Shown: positions 17,362-26,141 of the stretch, piece by piece
How the letters are laid out: the number at the start of each line of letters is the position of its first letter
Position numbering within the stretch: position 1 is the first letter of the stretch
Origin: Polaribacter sp. Hel1_85
Lineage (GTDB): Bacteria; Bacteroidota; Bacteroidia; Flavobacteriales; Flavobacteriaceae
Assembly (NCBI RefSeq): GCF_000766795.1
Contig: NZ_JPDS01000003.1
Location: 682,001 to 746,000, forward strand
DNA length: 64,000 nt
Direction: 5' to 3'
Notes under the pieces: generated by a model
Database searches by the model: none
Told to the model about the DNA's origin: nothing
What the model saw: only the letters and a program-made list of their open reading frames with translations
Made by a program: the position numbers and the translations under genes

Positions 17362-18447
17362 ATGATACATAAAACAGATAATCCAATTCTTATAGGGGCA
17401 ATAGCTCCAATAACAAATCCAGGTTGGATTGAGGCTGGTAATCATCTATTGGCAGGTCTTGAATTTGGCGTTTCTGAATTGAATAAGACAGGAGGCATTA
17501 ATGGAAGACCGATTGAATTACTAGTACGAGATAGTGCTGCTAATCCTCAAAAAGCTACGGATTTAGTTGACGAACTAGTAGGTTTAGGAGTAATAGCCAT
17601 TGTTGGTGAATACCATAGTTTTGTTGCTAAAGCTATAGCTAATAGAGCTGATGAACGAAATGTGCCTTTTCTCTGTACATCAGCAGTTATAGATAATCTA
17701 ATTGAAAAGCCATCAAAATGGATTGCTCGACTTCCTCAAGTTCAATCGAAAGGCTGGAAAGCTTATGCAGAATTTCTTACAAATAATAAGCATACTAATA
17801 TCGCTTTAGCTACATCTCCAAGTGTTTATTGGGAAGCAGGCACACATATTCTACGTGAACATTTTAATAAACAAGGTGGTTCTATCATTGAATTTGACAC
17901 ACAACGAATTACTCCTACTGACCTATGTGATAAACTTAATGGCAGTAATGCAACTGCTTTGCTTCTTCTTGTAGGGTATCCAGATCCTGCCGTATCTTTG
18001 GTTAAAGCCGTACGAAACGATTCTCGACTTGAAAAACTTCTGATTGGAGCTCCTGCAGGACAACCCGAGTTCAATAGTTGGATGAGTGAGTTACAGGAAA
18101 ACGGTTCGGCAATTCCTTTTTTACGTTATATGCCTGAAAAACTAAACTCACTTGGACTGTATGTGCTAGATAAAGTACGCAAACATTTAGGAGAAGAACC
18201 GTCATTTGTAGCTTTGGAAGGTTATGATGCTATTCATATTTTAGCTAATATTATGAGTTTAAATGGAGTCAATCGAAATAGCATTGCCAAATCTTGGTCA
18301 CAAGTAACTACAAATGGAACACGCGGAGAAATTAAATTATCACAGAATCCTGAGATGAATGTGTGGCAGTGGCAAGAAGCTCCAGTTCAAGTAGTAGATA
18401 GAGATCCTTTAAATAAAAATAAATTTAGAGTTCTATATGTGAAATAA
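17362..18447 (+). CDS. Type I periplasmic-binding-fold protein (amidase/Leu-binding type)
   Basis: 361 aa. It starts at PILIGAIAPITNPGWIEAGN, followed by GGINGRPIELLVRDSAANPQ and VGLGVIAIVGEYHSFVAKAI. These are hallmarks of branched-chain amino acid / amide substrate-binding proteins (Peripla_BP_6). There is no signal peptide or lipobox, so the protein is probably cytoplasmic and may act as a ligand sensor, as AmiC does, rather than as part of a transporter. The gene is visibly less AT-rich than its neighbours and is bounded by the divergent attC 18, both signs of a separate origin. Cassette ends match with one mismatch (TTGGCAAAC / GTCTGCCAA). Confidence 0.7.
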   Translation: MIHKTDNPILIGAIAPITNPGWIEAGNHLLAGLEFGVSELNKTGGINGRPIELLVRDSAANPQKATDLVDELVGLGVIAIVGEYHSFVAKAIANRADERNVPFLCTSAVIDNLIEKPSKWIARLPQVQSKGWKAYAEFLTNNKHTNIALATSPSVYWEAGTHILREHFNKQGGSIIEFDTQRITPTDLCDKLNGSNATALLLLVGYPDPAVSLVKAVRNDSRLEKLLIGAPAGQPEFNSWMSELQENGSAIPFLRYMPEKLNSLGLYVLDKVRKHLGEEPSFVALEGYDAIHILANIMSLNGVNRNSIAKSWSQVTTNGTRGEIKLSQNPEMNVWQWQEAPVQVVDRDPLNKNKFRVLYVK

Positions 18448-18483
18448 AACGATTCTGACTTACTGATAAAAACAAAAAACGTC

Positions 18484-18615
18484 TGCCAACACCGTATAAA
18501 ATTAATTGCTAGTTTTAGCCTTATTTACGAAAGTCCTCGCGGACTTTCTATCAGTGATTTTTTTGCTAACTTTAGTGCTTAAACACGCAATTAATCTTAT
18601 ACAACAACGTTGTAA
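18484..18615 (+). repeat. attC site 19
   Basis: Opens TGCCAAC and closes GTTGTAA. The inner hairpin is GAAAGTCC-TCGC-GGACTTTC. Confidence 0.8.
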
Positions 18616-18626
18616 TTAATTAAAAA

Positions 18627-19244
18627 ATGAAAAAAGGATGCACAATAGCAATTTTGACAATTTTAGGAATAGGAATAATTCTTATTTCACTTGTCTATTT
18701 GGCTCTTCAACCTGAATTTAAAACCGTTGAAATAAATCAGAATATTGGCGGAAAATTAGTCTGTAAAATGGAATATTATCCTGACCTTCATTCTTGGGAA
18801 TACATTATTAATTATGAATACAAGTCTCAAAATGGGAAAACACTAAATCTTGGTCAAGGAATCTATTCTGGAAGAGAATGGAATGAAGACGAACAATTAA
18901 TCAAAGTGAATAATTTGTACGTTTTGAAAACTGGAAATTTTCACGGTTCTGACAAAATAATTTATGGAGATTTTAAATCAAAGAAATGGAAAGAATATGA
19001 ATTTACATCCAATGGAATTGAAAATGACAGCTTATGGAAAACAAAAAACATAAAATCACTATATAATTATTGGCCTCATAGAACTTTTGTGTCAGATATA
19101 AAAAATGACCAAATTCTTGTGACATATGAATATCGAATAGATTCAAATAATGCAGATTTAACTGAAAAGAAAATAATTGAATATGAATTAATTGAAAAAC
19201 CAGTAATTAAAAAAATAACTAATTACAACACCGTGTATAATTAA
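18627..19244 (+). CDS. Membrane-anchored hypothetical protein ending in attC
   Basis: 205 aa. A single N-terminal hydrophobic segment (residues 7-27, IAILTILGIGIILISLVYLA) would anchor it with the rest outside the cytoplasm. The exported part is beta-rich and aromatic (YYPDLHSWEYIINYEY). No family was recognised. The stop codon lies 15 bases inside attC site 20, so the last residues (TVYN) are encoded by the recombination site. ATG 18627 is only 18 bases from the recombination point. Confidence 0.55.
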   Translation: MKKGCTIAILTILGIGIILISLVYLALQPEFKTVEINQNIGGKLVCKMEYYPDLHSWEYIINYEYKSQNGKTLNLGQGIYSGREWNEDEQLIKVNNLYVLKTGNFHGSDKIIYGDFKSKKWKEYEFTSNGIENDSLWKTKNIKSLYNYWPHRTFVSDIKNDQILVTYEYRIDSNNADLTEKKIIEYELIEKPVIKKITNYNTVYN

Positions 19245-19349
19245 TTGCTTGGTTTTAGCCAATTTACGAAAGTCCTCGCGGACTTTCTATCTGTGTTTTA
19301 TTTACTAACTTTAGTGCTTAAAACACGCAACTAATCATACACAACAACA
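19223..19349 (+). repeat. attC site 20 with disrupted 3' end
   Basis: Opens TTACAAC and has a normal GAAAGTCC-TCGC-GGACTTTC hairpin and arms. It ends ACAACAACAAAAGTACAC where the others read ACAACAACGTTG. The G/TT crossover bases are missing, so this site is probably dead. Confidence 0.7.
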
Positions 19350-19374
19350 AAAGTACACAAGCAACCAGCCGCAT

Positions 19375-19440
19375 ATTTTAGCACTTTTGGTTTTTGCCAA
19401 TGCTCAATTCCAAGGCTCTAAAAACCAAAAGAGCTAAAAT
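19375..19440. repeat. Long inverted repeat upstream of the R-M genes
   Basis: Arms of 21 bases at 19375-19395 (ATTTTAGCACTTTTGGTTTTT on +) and 19420-19440 pair with one mismatch around a 24-base loop. No attC in the window has this structure. It may be a terminator, an operator region, or the end of the element that brought the restriction system. Confidence 0.6.
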
Positions 19441-19542
19441 TTTCCACCACACCAGAACGAATAAAATAATCTGAATTAAAACTTGATAATCCAAAATGTT
19501 TTTATAAATTTGGACAATATTTGTCTAAAACAATTTTGACCA

Positions 19543-19851
19543 ATGAAAACATTAGGAGACACTTTAAAATGTGCGAGAGAGGAAAAAGATTTAATTCTAC
19601 GAAAAGTTGCGGCTGAAGTAGATATTGATCAATCTTTGATTAGCAAGTTTGAGAAAAACGAAAGAAAACCTACAAAGGAACAAATTGTAAGACTTGCTAA
19701 ATTTTATGAACTTCCGGAAAGTGAACTTATCATAAATTGGTTTTCAGAAAAAATTGCAGAAGAATTAAAATACACAGAATCGACTTCTGAAATTCTGAAA
19801 GTTGCAGAAGAAAAAATTAACTATTATAAGACTCAAGAAAATGGAAAATAA
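19543..19851 (+). CDS. XRE-family regulator of the R-M system (C-protein type)
   Basis: 102 aa. Residues 3-65 are a Cro/C1 HTH (LRKVAAEVDIDQSLISKFEK). The C-terminal tail is helical. Small XRE genes just ahead of a methyltransferase are typically controller proteins that delay restriction until methylation is established. That role is inferred from position. Its last codons overlap the methyltransferase start at 19841, coupling their translation. The upstream inverted repeat at 19375-19440 lies in its promoter region. Confidence 0.7.
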   Translation: MKTLGDTLKCAREEKDLILRKVAAEVDIDQSLISKFEKNERKPTKEQIVRLAKFYELPESELIINWFSEKIAEELKYTESTSEILKVAEEKINYYKTQENGK

Positions 19852-21088
19852 GAAAATTAAAGTTACTGAATTGTTTGCAGGAGTTGGAGGTTTTCGTCTT
19901 GGACTTGAAAAAAGCAATTATGAAATTGTTTGGAGTAATCAATGGGAACCATCAACTAAAATGCAACACGCATCAAAAGTTTATGAAGAACGTTTTGGAA
20001 AAGAAAATCACTCAAACGAAGATATAAATGAAGTTGTGACGAGAAACGTAGAGGAAATTCCAGATCACGATTTATTAGTTGGCGGATTTCCTTGTCAAGA
20101 TTATTCTGTTGCAACAACTCTTCATAATTCAAAAGGTTTAAAAGGTAAAAAAGGTGTTCTTTGGTGGTCAATTCATCAAATTTTAGAAAAGAAAAAAAAC
20201 AAGCCAAAATACTTATTTTTAGAAAATGTTGATAGACTTTTAAAATCGCCAGCAAAACAAAGAGGACGAGATTTTGCAGTAATGTTGCAAAGTTTAAATG
20301 ACTTGGGTTATGCAGTAGAATGGCGAGTAATAAATGCAGCTGAATATGGAATGCCACAAAGGAGAAGAAGAGTTTTCTTTATTGGTTATCACAAATCAAC
20401 AGAAATTTACAAAAGACTTCAAAAATCTAAAAAAATAAATTGGCTAACAGAAGAAGGAACTATTGCAAATGCTTTTCCTGTTGCTAAAACAGATTCAATT
20501 CAAGAAGTTGAATTAAAAGGGGATTTAGTGGAAATAACTAATGACTTTAATAAAAACGGAAAATTATCGCCTTTTCAAAATACTGGCTTACTTATAAAAG
20601 GTAAAGTTTATACAACTAAAACAGTTCCAAATTATGACGGAGAAAGAACTGTTTTAGGAGATGTTTTACAAAATGGAGAAGTAACTTCCGAATTTTTTAT
20701 TGATGAAAATGACAAGTCAAAATGGGAATATCTAAAAGGTGCTAAAAAAGAGAAGAGAACTACAAAAGAAGGTTTCGAATATAACTACAGCGAAGGCGGA
20801 ATGATTTATCCAGACGCTTTAGATAATGCTTCAAGAACTATTATAACTGGAGAAGGTGGAAAATCAGCTTCAAGATTTAAACACGTAGTTGTTTCTGATC
20901 GAGGTTTAAGAAGGTTAACACCAATAGAATTGGAAAGATTAAATATGTTTCCAGACAATCATACCAAATTGGAAGGAATTACAGATACAAAACGTGCTTT
21001 TTTTATGGGAAATGCATTAGTTGTTGGAGTAATTGAAAAAATTGGGGAAGAACTTTATAAACAAATAAATCAATTTGAATATGTATAA
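19841..21088 (+). CDS. DNA cytosine-5 methyltransferase
   Basis: About 415 aa from ATG 19841 (MENKKIKVTELFAG). Motif I is VTELFAGVGGFRLGLE and motif IV is GGFPCQDYS with the catalytic Cys. Motif VI is FLENVDRLLKSP and motif VIII is QRRRRVFFIGYH. Motifs IX-X are near the C-terminus (RRLTPIELERLNMFP, FFMGNALVVGVIEKIG). It methylates the C5 of cytosine in the recognition site of the paired endonuclease. Because that enzyme is of Sau3AI type, GATC is a plausible site, though this is inferred. The endonuclease start overlaps its stop by 8 bases. Confidence 0.92.
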   Translation: MENKKIKVTELFAGVGGFRLGLEKSNYEIVWSNQWEPSTKMQHASKVYEERFGKENHSNEDINEVVTRNVEEIPDHDLLVGGFPCQDYSVATTLHNSKGLKGKKGVLWWSIHQILEKKKNKPKYLFLENVDRLLKSPAKQRGRDFAVMLQSLNDLGYAVEWRVINAAEYGMPQRRRRVFFIGYHKSTEIYKRLQKSKKINWLTEEGTIANAFPVAKTDSIQEVELKGDLVEITNDFNKNGKLSPFQNTGLLIKGKVYTTKTVPNYDGERTVLGDVLQNGEVTSEFFIDENDKSKWEYLKGAKKEKRTTKEGFEYNYSEGGMIYPDALDNASRTIITGEGGKSASRFKHVVVSDRGLRRLTPIELERLNMFPDNHTKLEGITDTKRAFFMGNALVVGVIEKIGEELYKQINQFEYV

Positions 21089-22466
21089 TGTAAATTCAGC
21101 AGATTCAATTATTGATTTTGCTAAATTATTAAAAGGTCAAACTTTACGAGAATCTTGTGGTGTTGAAATTGAAAAACACGGTTATAAGGGAAAAGGAAAC
21201 TTTGGTCAAATATTAGAAAAATTCTATTTCGGTTACGAGCCAAACTCTGATGCAGAACCTGATTTTAAAGAAGCTGGAATGGAACTTAAATCAAGTCCAT
21301 TAAAAACTTTAAAAAACGGAGAATTTAGATCAAAAGAAAGACTTGTTTTAAATATTATCAATTATTTAAAAGTACACGAAGAAAATTTTGAAACCAGTTC
21401 GTTTTGGAAGAAAAACGCACACTTACTTTTAGTTTTTTATTTACACGACAGAGATTTAGAATTACTTGATTACGTAATTAAATTAGTAGACGGTTGGCAA
21501 TATCCAAACGAGGATTTGAAAATCATTAAACAAGATTGGGAATTTATCAATCAAAAAATAAAAGACGGAAAAGCACACGAATTGTCGGAAGGAGATACTT
21601 TTTATCTTGGAGCTTGTACAAAAGGTTCAACTGCACTAAAATCTTTTAGAGACCAACCATTTAATGAAGAAAAAGCAAAACAAAGAGCATATTCATTAAA
21701 ACAAGGTTATGTAAATCATATCATTGCAAATATTGCTCAAGAAGAAACTGCCATTTATGGTAAAATAATTGAACGCCCAGAAATTTTAGATAAAGTTCAA
21801 TCTTTAGAAGAAATAGTAATTTTAAAGTTTCATCCGTTCTATGGAAAACCAGCAGAACAGATTGAAAAAGATTTAAGTTTAGATCTAAATAAAAATGCAA
21901 AAAGTTATTTTGCAAACTTAACAAATGCAATTTTAGGACTTAAACTCGGTCAAAAAATAGAAGAATTTGAAAAAGCTGATATTCAAGTAAAAACAATTCG
22001 ACTTAAAGAAAATAATTTACCAAAAGAAGATATTTCATTTCCAACATTTGAATATCAAGAACTTATTGAAACAGATTGGGAAGATTCAGACTTTAAGAAT
22101 ATTTTAGAAAGTAAGTTTTTCTTTGTGTTCTATCAATTTGAGGGAGAAAATTTAATTTTAAGAAAAGTGAAATTTTGGAATATGCAATATTCAGACATTC
22201 TTGAGGTAAAAAATGTTTGGAAAAAAATGGTTGAAACGGTTTCTAAAGGAGAAATAGTGAAAGAAGTAACCGAAAAAGGTATAAGAAAATCATTTTTCCC
22301 CAAAAAAACGGAAAATAGAATTAGTCACGTTAGACCACACGCAAGAAACAAAGAAGACACTTATGAATTACCTTTTGCAGATAAATTAACAGGACTAACT
22401 GAATTTACTAAACATTGTTTTTGGTTAAATGCAAGTTACGTGAAAGACGAAATATATCTGAAATAA
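21081..22466 (+). CDS. Sau3AI/MutH-type type II restriction endonuclease
   Basis: About 461 aa from ATG 21081; an in-frame TTG at 21075 is also possible. The N-terminal half has the MutH/Sau3AI catalytic core. Its D-x(n)-E-x-K reads EPDFKEAGMELKSSPLKT near residues 52-70, preceded by GNFGQILEKFYFGY. Sau3AI has a second, catalytically dead MutH-like domain, and residues about 240-460 here could be its equivalent. It cuts unmodified DNA. The HTH-methylase-endonuclease order with overlapping frames makes a self-contained type II system of about 3 kb, unusually large for a cassette. Confidence 0.85.
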   Translation: MYNVNSADSIIDFAKLLKGQTLRESCGVEIEKHGYKGKGNFGQILEKFYFGYEPNSDAEPDFKEAGMELKSSPLKTLKNGEFRSKERLVLNIINYLKVHEENFETSSFWKKNAHLLLVFYLHDRDLELLDYVIKLVDGWQYPNEDLKIIKQDWEFINQKIKDGKAHELSEGDTFYLGACTKGSTALKSFRDQPFNEEKAKQRAYSLKQGYVNHIIANIAQEETAIYGKIIERPEILDKVQSLEEIVILKFHPFYGKPAEQIEKDLSLDLNKNAKSYFANLTNAILGLKLGQKIEEFEKADIQVKTIRLKENNLPKEDISFPTFEYQELIETDWEDSDFKNILESKFFFVFYQFEGENLILRKVKFWNMQYSDILEVKNVWKKMVETVSKGEIVKEVTEKGIRKSFFPKKTENRISHVRPHARNKEDTYELPFADKLTGLTEFTKHCFWLNASYVKDEIYLK

Positions 22467-22582
22467 GCCAACGCTAAAAGCCATACACATTTGCAATTCG
22501 CTTCAGCCACAACACAAGCCAAAAATTGCAAAAGAGTATGTCTTTGCCAACGCTATCAAGTTTGCGGAAAGAAAAAGCCAGT
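22467..22582. other. Non-coding tail of the R-M cassette
   Basis: It contains GCCAACGCT twice (22477 and 22547) and a short inverted repeat TTTGCAATT / AATTGCAAA at about 22490 and 22524. It is unlike other cassette ends and may mark the edge of an element inserted into an older cassette. Confidence 0.4.
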
Positions 22583-22715
22583 GTACAACACCGTATAAAA
22601 TTAATTGCTGGTTTTAGCTTATTTACGAAAGTTCTGGCAGACTTTAAATCTGTGTTTTATTTACTAACTTTATGGCTTGGAAACACGCAACTAATCTTAT
22701 ACAACAACGTTGTAA
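22583..22715 (+). repeat. attC site 21, degraded hairpin
   Basis: Opens GTACAAC and closes GTTGTAA. The inner hairpin is decayed (GAAAGTTC-TGGC-AGACTTTA) and an extra GG is present in the right arm (ATGGCTTGGAAAC). Confidence 0.72.
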
Positions 22716-22741
22716 GCAATAATTAACAACCGAAATCAAGA

Positions 22742-23422
22742 ATGAAAGATCTATTATATTTAATATTAGTTTTTTTAACATTTATAAGTTGTGAAATTTG
22801 TCCTTCTGAAAATGAGTTTTTAGGAAAATATTATTCTCAAAAAGAAGGAATTGAAAATTACATTGAAATTAAAAAGAACGGAGAATTTACTCACTTTTAT
22901 TCAAAAGGAGAATTAATTTTAAAACATTTTGGAACTTGGGAAAAAAGTAAAAATGGTTATTGCTGGTTAGAATTTAACGAGTGGAAAAATTTTGACGAAA
23001 ATGGAGAAAAATTTGAAATACTTGGGAATAAAATTCTTTATATAAATGGAAAATATCTTGACCATTCTCCTGATGGCGAAACTCTATCAAGTTTTATCAA
23101 AATGGAAAAAAAACCATTTATAGTTGGAAATGGAAATGATGTAATTGTAACCTTAAAAATTGAGGAAAATGAAAATATTCAAAAAATTGAATTCTCTTCA
23201 AAAAATAATTTAGTTACAATTAACAAAAAACAGGTAAATTCAAATAACGAATTTATTTATAAATTTAAAAATATCGGAGAAGGAACTTATAAAACGTGTA
23301 TATTTAAATTGAATGATACAATTTGTTTAGAAAGTTATGTTGAAAGAGGTTATGAACCTAAAATGGAATTCAAAAAAGACAGTATAATTATTACAGACTA
23401 TTTTGGAACTAAATATGAATAA
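22742..23422 (+). CDS. Lipoprotein with beta-rich N-terminal domain
   Basis: 226 aa. MKDLLYLILVFLTFISCEIC has a lipobox (FISC, Cys17). Residues 25-125 have the FLGKYYSQ...GEFTHFYSKGELI...FGTWEKSKNGYCWLEF pattern of lipocalin-like lipoproteins. The C-terminal half (VIVTLKIEENENIQKIEFSS) is not recognised. The cassette start (GTTGTAAGCAATA) and end (TATTGCCAAC) do not fully complement each other. This suggests that a 5' portion from one cassette became joined to the 3' portion of another. Confidence 0.6.
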   Translation: MKDLLYLILVFLTFISCEICPSENEFLGKYYSQKEGIENYIEIKKNGEFTHFYSKGELILKHFGTWEKSKNGYCWLEFNEWKNFDENGEKFEILGNKILYINGKYLDHSPDGETLSSFIKMEKKPFIVGNGNDVIVTLKIEENENIQKIEFSSKNNLVTINKKQVNSNNEFIYKFKNIGEGTYKTCIFKLNDTICLESYVERGYEPKMEFKKDSIIITDYFGTKYE

Positions 23423-23431
23423 AAAAACTAT

Positions 23432-23565
23432 TGCCAACACCGTACAAAATTAATTGCTTGCTTTTTGCCTACTTACGAAAATCCTCGCGGATTTTCTTTG
23501 TCAGTAATTATTTAGTAAATTTAGTTCTTAAACCAAGCAACTAACCTTGTACAAACACGTTGTGT
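23432..23565 (+). repeat. attC site 22
   Basis: Opens TGCCAAC and closes GTTGTGT. The inner hairpin is GAAAATCC-TCGC-GGATTTTC. The outer stem is changed to GTACAA / TTGTAC, a fully compensated pair of changes. Confidence 0.8.
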
Positions 23566-23666
23566 GTAATTTGAACAACATTTTGCTTTTTTACCTACTA
23601 ATAGGTATTGATTATAATTTCATTACAACTTATTTTTACAAATTAATTAACTAAAATCTATAAAAA

Positions 23667-24677
23667 ATGAAAAAACAATTACTTTTTAACTTAACCTTTT
23701 TATTATTTACTATTGGAGTTTTTGCACAAAGCTCTGGTAGTTTCACAGGTACTTTTTTTAGTTCAAATCCTTCGCAAGAATCCACTTATACATTTATATC
23801 AGCAGGTAATGGAACTTATACTATAAATTTACAGTTAGATGACTCATCTTCGCTAATTAATAACCAAGCATATATTGGTGCAGTTAATAATTATACTATT
23901 GGTGGCAGTGTTAATAATTATGAAACGACTTGTGTTGAAAATGGTGAAACTATTGGAATAATTTTAAATAATGCACAATATCACGGAGCAGATGGGTTAA
24001 TTAACTACACTCTTTCTTATCAATTTAATCCCACTCTTTATTCATCTGACCCAGAACCTAATGATAATTTTAATGACTCAATCACTATCAATGAAAACAC
24101 ACCAACAGAAGGTTGGTTCAATAATTCAGCAGACCCAAATTTTAGTGGAGAAGACTGGTATAGTTTTACGCCAACAACTAACGGAACATTATTAATAACA
24201 CTTGAAAACACAAATTCTGTAAATAGTACAGATGGTGCTGGTGCTAACATACTAATAGACAATGCTACACAACAAATTTCTATTGATAATTATACAACTA
24301 ATGGTTTGACAGAAACATTTACTTATAATAATTTCAACCAACAAAATAATACAATTGGTATTCAAATGTTTGGAGGATGTGAAAGTTATAGAATAACTTG
24401 GACTATAGATACAAGTACTTTAAGTTCAGAAAACTTTGATTTAAACAATTCATTCAAAATATATCCAAATCCAGTTCTAGATAATTTAAACTTTACAATC
24501 AACAACAACCTAAATATAGAAAAAGTAGAAATCATAGGAATTACAGGAAAATTAATAAAAGTATCGCATTTGATAAATAATTCAATTTCTACTCAAAACT
24601 TAAAAAACGGAATTTACTTTGTTAAAATTTATTCAGACAAAGGTATTACGACTAAAAAGATTATAAAATCGGAATAA
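23667..24677 (+). CDS. Secreted protein with T9SS type A sorting domain
   Basis: 336 aa. The signal peptide is MKKQLLFNLTFLLFTIGVFAQ. The mature part is Asn/Thr/Ser-rich and beta-structured. Residues about 130-240 (DPNFSGEDWYSFTPTTNGTLLITLENTN) resemble a PPC-type bacterial pre-peptidase domain. Residues about 265-336 (FKIYPNPVLDNLNFTINNNL ... GIYFVKIYSDKGITTKKIIKS) form a T9SS type A sorting domain, so surface export is expected. The cassette is complementary at its ends (TTGTGTGTA / TACACACAA). Confidence 0.75.
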   Translation: MKKQLLFNLTFLLFTIGVFAQSSGSFTGTFFSSNPSQESTYTFISAGNGTYTINLQLDDSSSLINNQAYIGAVNNYTIGGSVNNYETTCVENGETIGIILNNAQYHGADGLINYTLSYQFNPTLYSSDPEPNDNFNDSITINENTPTEGWFNNSADPNFSGEDWYSFTPTTNGTLLITLENTNSVNSTDGAGANILIDNATQQISIDNYTTNGLTETFTYNNFNQQNNTIGIQMFGGCESYRITWTIDTSTLSSENFDLNNSFKIYPNPVLDNLNFTINNNLNIEKVEIIGITGKLIKVSHLINNSISTQNLKNGIYFVKIYSDKGITTKKIIKSE

Positions 24678-24684
24678 AAACTAC

Positions 24685-24714
24685 ACACAACACCGTATAA
24701 AAATAATTGCGGTT
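24685..24714 (+). repeat. attC site 23, truncated by IS copy 2
   Basis: Only the first 30 bases (ACACAAC, GTATAA, AATAATTGC) remain before the IS left end at 24715. The rest of the site and the start of the next cassette are missing on the far side of the IS. Confidence 0.8.
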
Positions 24715-24768
24715 TGAACTTTCCTGAAATAGGTTGACTAAAAATTAAGCAATTAATTACAGTCACTT

Positions 24769-25227
24769 ATGAAAACAAAAAATGAACACTGGCGAAAAAA
24801 AAGCTATCAAAAAGTAACTTTAGAAACCAAACTTTTAGTCGTTGACCAAATTCTTAACGGACAACTATCCAATAACCAAGCTTCAAAAAAATATGATGTT
24901 CCTAGAACAACCATTACCTATTGGTTAAGAAAATACAGTACCTTAGTACAACAAAATACAGGTATGAGTAAAAACGATGAAATTAAAAAGCTAAAGGAAA
25001 AGATTGAAGAACTTGAGTTTCAAAAAGACTTCCAACAGGACATTATCGCTGATATGGAACTTATTACAGGCGTTGATATGTCAAAAAAGTCATTACCCAA
25101 AACATTAGCAAAAGAGATAGAGCTAAAGAAAAAGGCACGTATAAAAGAAAGTGGCTTTATGGATGTTTTGGGGTTAGCAAACAAGCCTTCTACAAAAGAC
25201 TCAAAGTACAACGAAAACAAGAAGTAG
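24769..25227 (+). CDS. IS3-family OrfA, copy 2
   Basis: Same 152-aa protein as at 11609, with the DNA-binding HTH and the leucine-zipper coiled coil intact. The slippery A AAA AAG is at 25083-25089. Confidence 0.9.
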   Translation: MKTKNEHWRKKSYQKVTLETKLLVVDQILNGQLSNNQASKKYDVPRTTITYWLRKYSTLVQQNTGMSKNDEIKKLKEKIEELEFQKDFQQDIIADMELITGVDMSKKSLPKTLAKEIELKKKARIKESGFMDVLGLANKPSTKDSKYNENKK

Positions 25228-26021
25228 ACCATCAAAAACTAATCAAATTAGTTAAGCAATACCGCAAAAAAGTAGGTTCTAAAACTGGTGGAATAAAACT
25301 TTATGCTGAGCTTAAAAAAGACTTTATAAACGCTGATATTAAGATAGGTAGAGACAAATTCTATCGATTCCTCAGACTTAATAATCTTTTGATTCCTAAA
25401 ACTAAAAATTACATCACAACGACAAACTCAAACCACATGTACAAAAAATATAAAAACCTGGTTAAAGACCACGTGCCTACTCGACCTGAACAACTTTGGG
25501 TAAGCGATATTACATACATTAAAACCGAGAATGGACATAATTACCTCGCCTTAGTAACAGATGCCTATTCTAAGCAAATTATGGGGTATAAAATAGATAA
25601 CCATATGAGAACATCGCTTTGCAGTGATGCGCTTGCTATGGCTATTAAAAACAGAAAGTATCACAATCAAAAAATTATTCATCATTCGGATAGAGGTTTT
25701 CAATACTGTAACCCTAAATACACAGCATTTGCTGAAGAAAATGGAATTATAATAAGTATGACTGAACAATACGATCCCTATGAAAACGCTGTAGCTGAAC
25801 GAATTAATAGAACTTTGAAATATGAATATGGTTTAAAACAAAACATTAAAAACACTGAATTAGCACAAAAAATGACAGATCAAGCCGTCTATATTTATAA
25901 CAATTTGAGAACTCATTTTAGCATAGATCTCAGAAAACCTGCTGAAGTCCATCTAAATCCTAACATCAAATACAAATCCTATCGAAAAAATAATGTAAAT
26001 TTACCTGAACTTAAGATTTAA
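25053..26021 (+). CDS. IS3-family OrfB transposase, copy 2
   Basis: Same DDE integrase-core protein as at 11893-12861, reached by -1 slippage from orfA. All three catalytic acidic residues are present, so this copy should also be able to transpose. Confidence 0.9.
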
Positions 26022-26141
26022 CAACAGAACTAGTTCAAACTATTTTTTGCCTTCTAAACGGCTAAAAAAAATTGTTTGAACGGTATAAATTAAACTAAAA
26101 AAAGGTCAACCTATATCAGTATAATACAAGAACAGCACAAA

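Larger units (their letters stand above)
24715..26128 (+). mobile_element. IS3-family insertion sequence, copy 2
   Basis: 1414 bp, apparently identical to copy 1 (offset exactly 13,160). There is no target duplication: the left flank ends GGTT and the right flank begins AGAAC. The left neighbour is half an attC, and the right neighbour is a cassette lacking its opening GTT. Recombination between two IS copies, or an IS-adjacent deletion, best explains this. Recent arrival or gene conversion is implied by the identity with copy 1. Confidence 0.92.

Noticed and set aside
22526..22726. Reading frame across attC site 21
   Set aside because: It lies almost wholly in the recombination site and its protein is a translation of repeat sequence. 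The same holds for the frame at 7128-7310 and for the N-terminal extension at 13798.
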